Origin: Acidobacteriota bacterium
GTDB taxonomy: Bacteria; Acidobacteriota; Terriglobia; Terriglobales; Acidobacteriaceae
Length of the DNA: 7,646 bases
Direction of reading: 5' to 3'
NCBI GenBank assembly: GCA_021811745.1
Contig: JAJZNH010000900.1
Location: 1 to 7,646, forward strand
Of this stretch, positions 7,058 through 7,646 are shown in pieces. Position 1 is the stretch's first letter. Every line of letters starts with the position of its first letter. A program made the translations under genes and the position numbers. The notes below the pieces were generated by a model. It saw only the letters and a list, made by a program, of their open reading frames with translations, did not search any database and was not told the DNA's origin.

Positions 7058-7646
7058 ATGTCGAATTTCACGCTGCCCTCGCGCATTGAAGTCATCGATT
7101 CGCACACGGCCGGCGAGCCGACTCGCTGTGTGCTTTCTGGTGGGCCCGATCTGGGCTCGGGGCCGCTGGCCGCGCGGCTGGAGGTGCTGCGCCGGGAGCA
7201 CGACGCCTGCCGGCGAGCGATCCTGTGCGAGCCGCGGGGCTCGGAGGTGTTGGTGGGCGCGTTGCTGGTGAAGCCGGTGGACCCGGCAGCTGCGGCAGGC
7301 GTGATCTTCTTCAATAACGCCGGCTACCTGGGCATGTGCGGCCACGGCATGATCGGGGTGGCTGCGACCCTGCGCTACCTGGGACGGATTGGCGCGGGCA
7401 AGCAGCGGATCGAGACGCCGGTGGGCGACGTGACCATTGCGCTGGCGGAGACGGGCGACGTGACCATCTCAAATGTGCCGGCGTACCGCTATCGCAAAGA
7501 TGCTGCCGTGGTGCTGGACGGCTACGGCGAAGTGCGCGGGGACGTGGCGTGGGGCGGGAACTGGTTTTTCCTGGTTGAGGAGCATCCCTTCCGGCTCACG
7601 CTGGAGCACGAGGAGGAGCTGACGGCATTCACGTGGCGGTTGCGGA
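7058..7646 (+). CDS. 4-hydroxyproline 2-epimerase (proline racemase family), N-terminal part, cut by window edge
   Basis: A cytoplasmic, cofactor-independent enzyme that interconverts trans-4-hydroxy-L-proline and cis-4-hydroxy-D-proline, the first step in bacterial hydroxyproline use. The ATG at 7058 opens a frame that runs to the window end (196 residues and one base). The family N-terminus is clear in [14 protein letters not shown] (10-23). The first catalytic cysteine is Cys94 in [12 protein letters not shown], a Met-Cys-Gly-His context typical of the family. RIETPVGDV (117-125) and WGGNWFFLV (165-173) follow; the latter is characteristic of hydroxyproline epimerases rather than true proline racemases. 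The second catalytic cysteine would lie beyond the window. No clear Shine-Dalgarno precedes the ATG, and with TACAAT at 7037-7042 as -10 the leader would be only about 9 nucleotides. Trans-3-hydroxyproline dehydratase is a related alternative, made unlikely by the Cys at position 94. Confidence 0.92.
   Translation, partial: MSNFTLPSRIEVIDSHTAGEPTRCVLSGGPDLGSGPLAARLEVLRREHDACRRAILCEPRGSEVLVGALLVKPVDPAAAAGVIFFNNAGYLGMCGHGMIGVAATLRYLGRIGAGKQRIETPVGDVTIALAETGDVTISNVPAYRYRKDAAVVLDGYGEVRGDVAWGGNWFFLVEEHPFRLTLEHEEELTAFTWRLR

Noticed and set aside
1..7646. CRISPR array, tRNA or rRNA, phage or defence genes
   Set aside because: No regularly spaced repeats, no cloverleaf-like or rRNA sequence, and no protein of those classes was recognised on either strand.

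Overview
The window looks like chromosomal DNA from a GC-rich, plant-polymer-degrading soil bacterium. The mix of genes (a GH54 arabinofuranosidase, a xylitol/sorbitol dehydrogenase paired with a pentitol permease, an old yellow enzyme, a SulP permease and a 4-hydroxyproline epimerase) fits an Acidobacteriota (Terriglobia-like) genome best. That placement is an inference from remembered protein families, not a search result.

Layout, left to right. (1) Positions 1-336, minus strand: the N-terminal third or less of a secreted GH54 alpha-L-arabinofuranosidase that runs off the left edge. (2) Positions 337-1149: about 800 bases with no convincing intact gene. This stretch holds a nested inverted repeat (521-582) and a decayed IS1/IS1595-like transposase relic (about 811-1050) that can be read only by switching frames. 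(3) Positions 1150-3503, plus strand: a two-gene operon with a 4-base stop/start overlap, encoding a zinc- and NAD-dependent xylitol/sorbitol dehydrogenase and an RbtT-type pentitol MFS permease. A likely terminator follows at 3631-3681. (4) Positions 3851-4951, plus strand: a YqjM/XenA-type old yellow enzyme with a near-perfect Shine-Dalgarno sequence. (5) Positions 5089-6774, minus strand: a SulP anion permease with a C-terminal STAS domain, converging on the old yellow enzyme. (6) Positions 7058-7646, plus strand: the N-terminal part of a proline racemase-family 4-hydroxyproline 2-epimerase, divergent from sulP and cut by the right edge.

Functionally, the dehydrogenase and permease form a plausible uptake-and-oxidation unit for a polyol such as xylitol, ribitol, arabinitol or sorbitol. 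The GH54 enzyme would release L-arabinose from plant arabinan or arabinoxylan outside the cytoplasm. The two share a plant-pentose theme, but the transposase relic lies between them and nothing shows co-regulation. The old yellow enzyme, SulP and epimerase genes look like separate transcription units with unrelated jobs.

No tRNA, rRNA, CRISPR array, phage gene or clearly new multi-gene system was seen. The most notable non-standard signals are the frameshifted transposase relic, the nested dyad at 521-582, and the mutually exclusive hairpins after the polyol operon.
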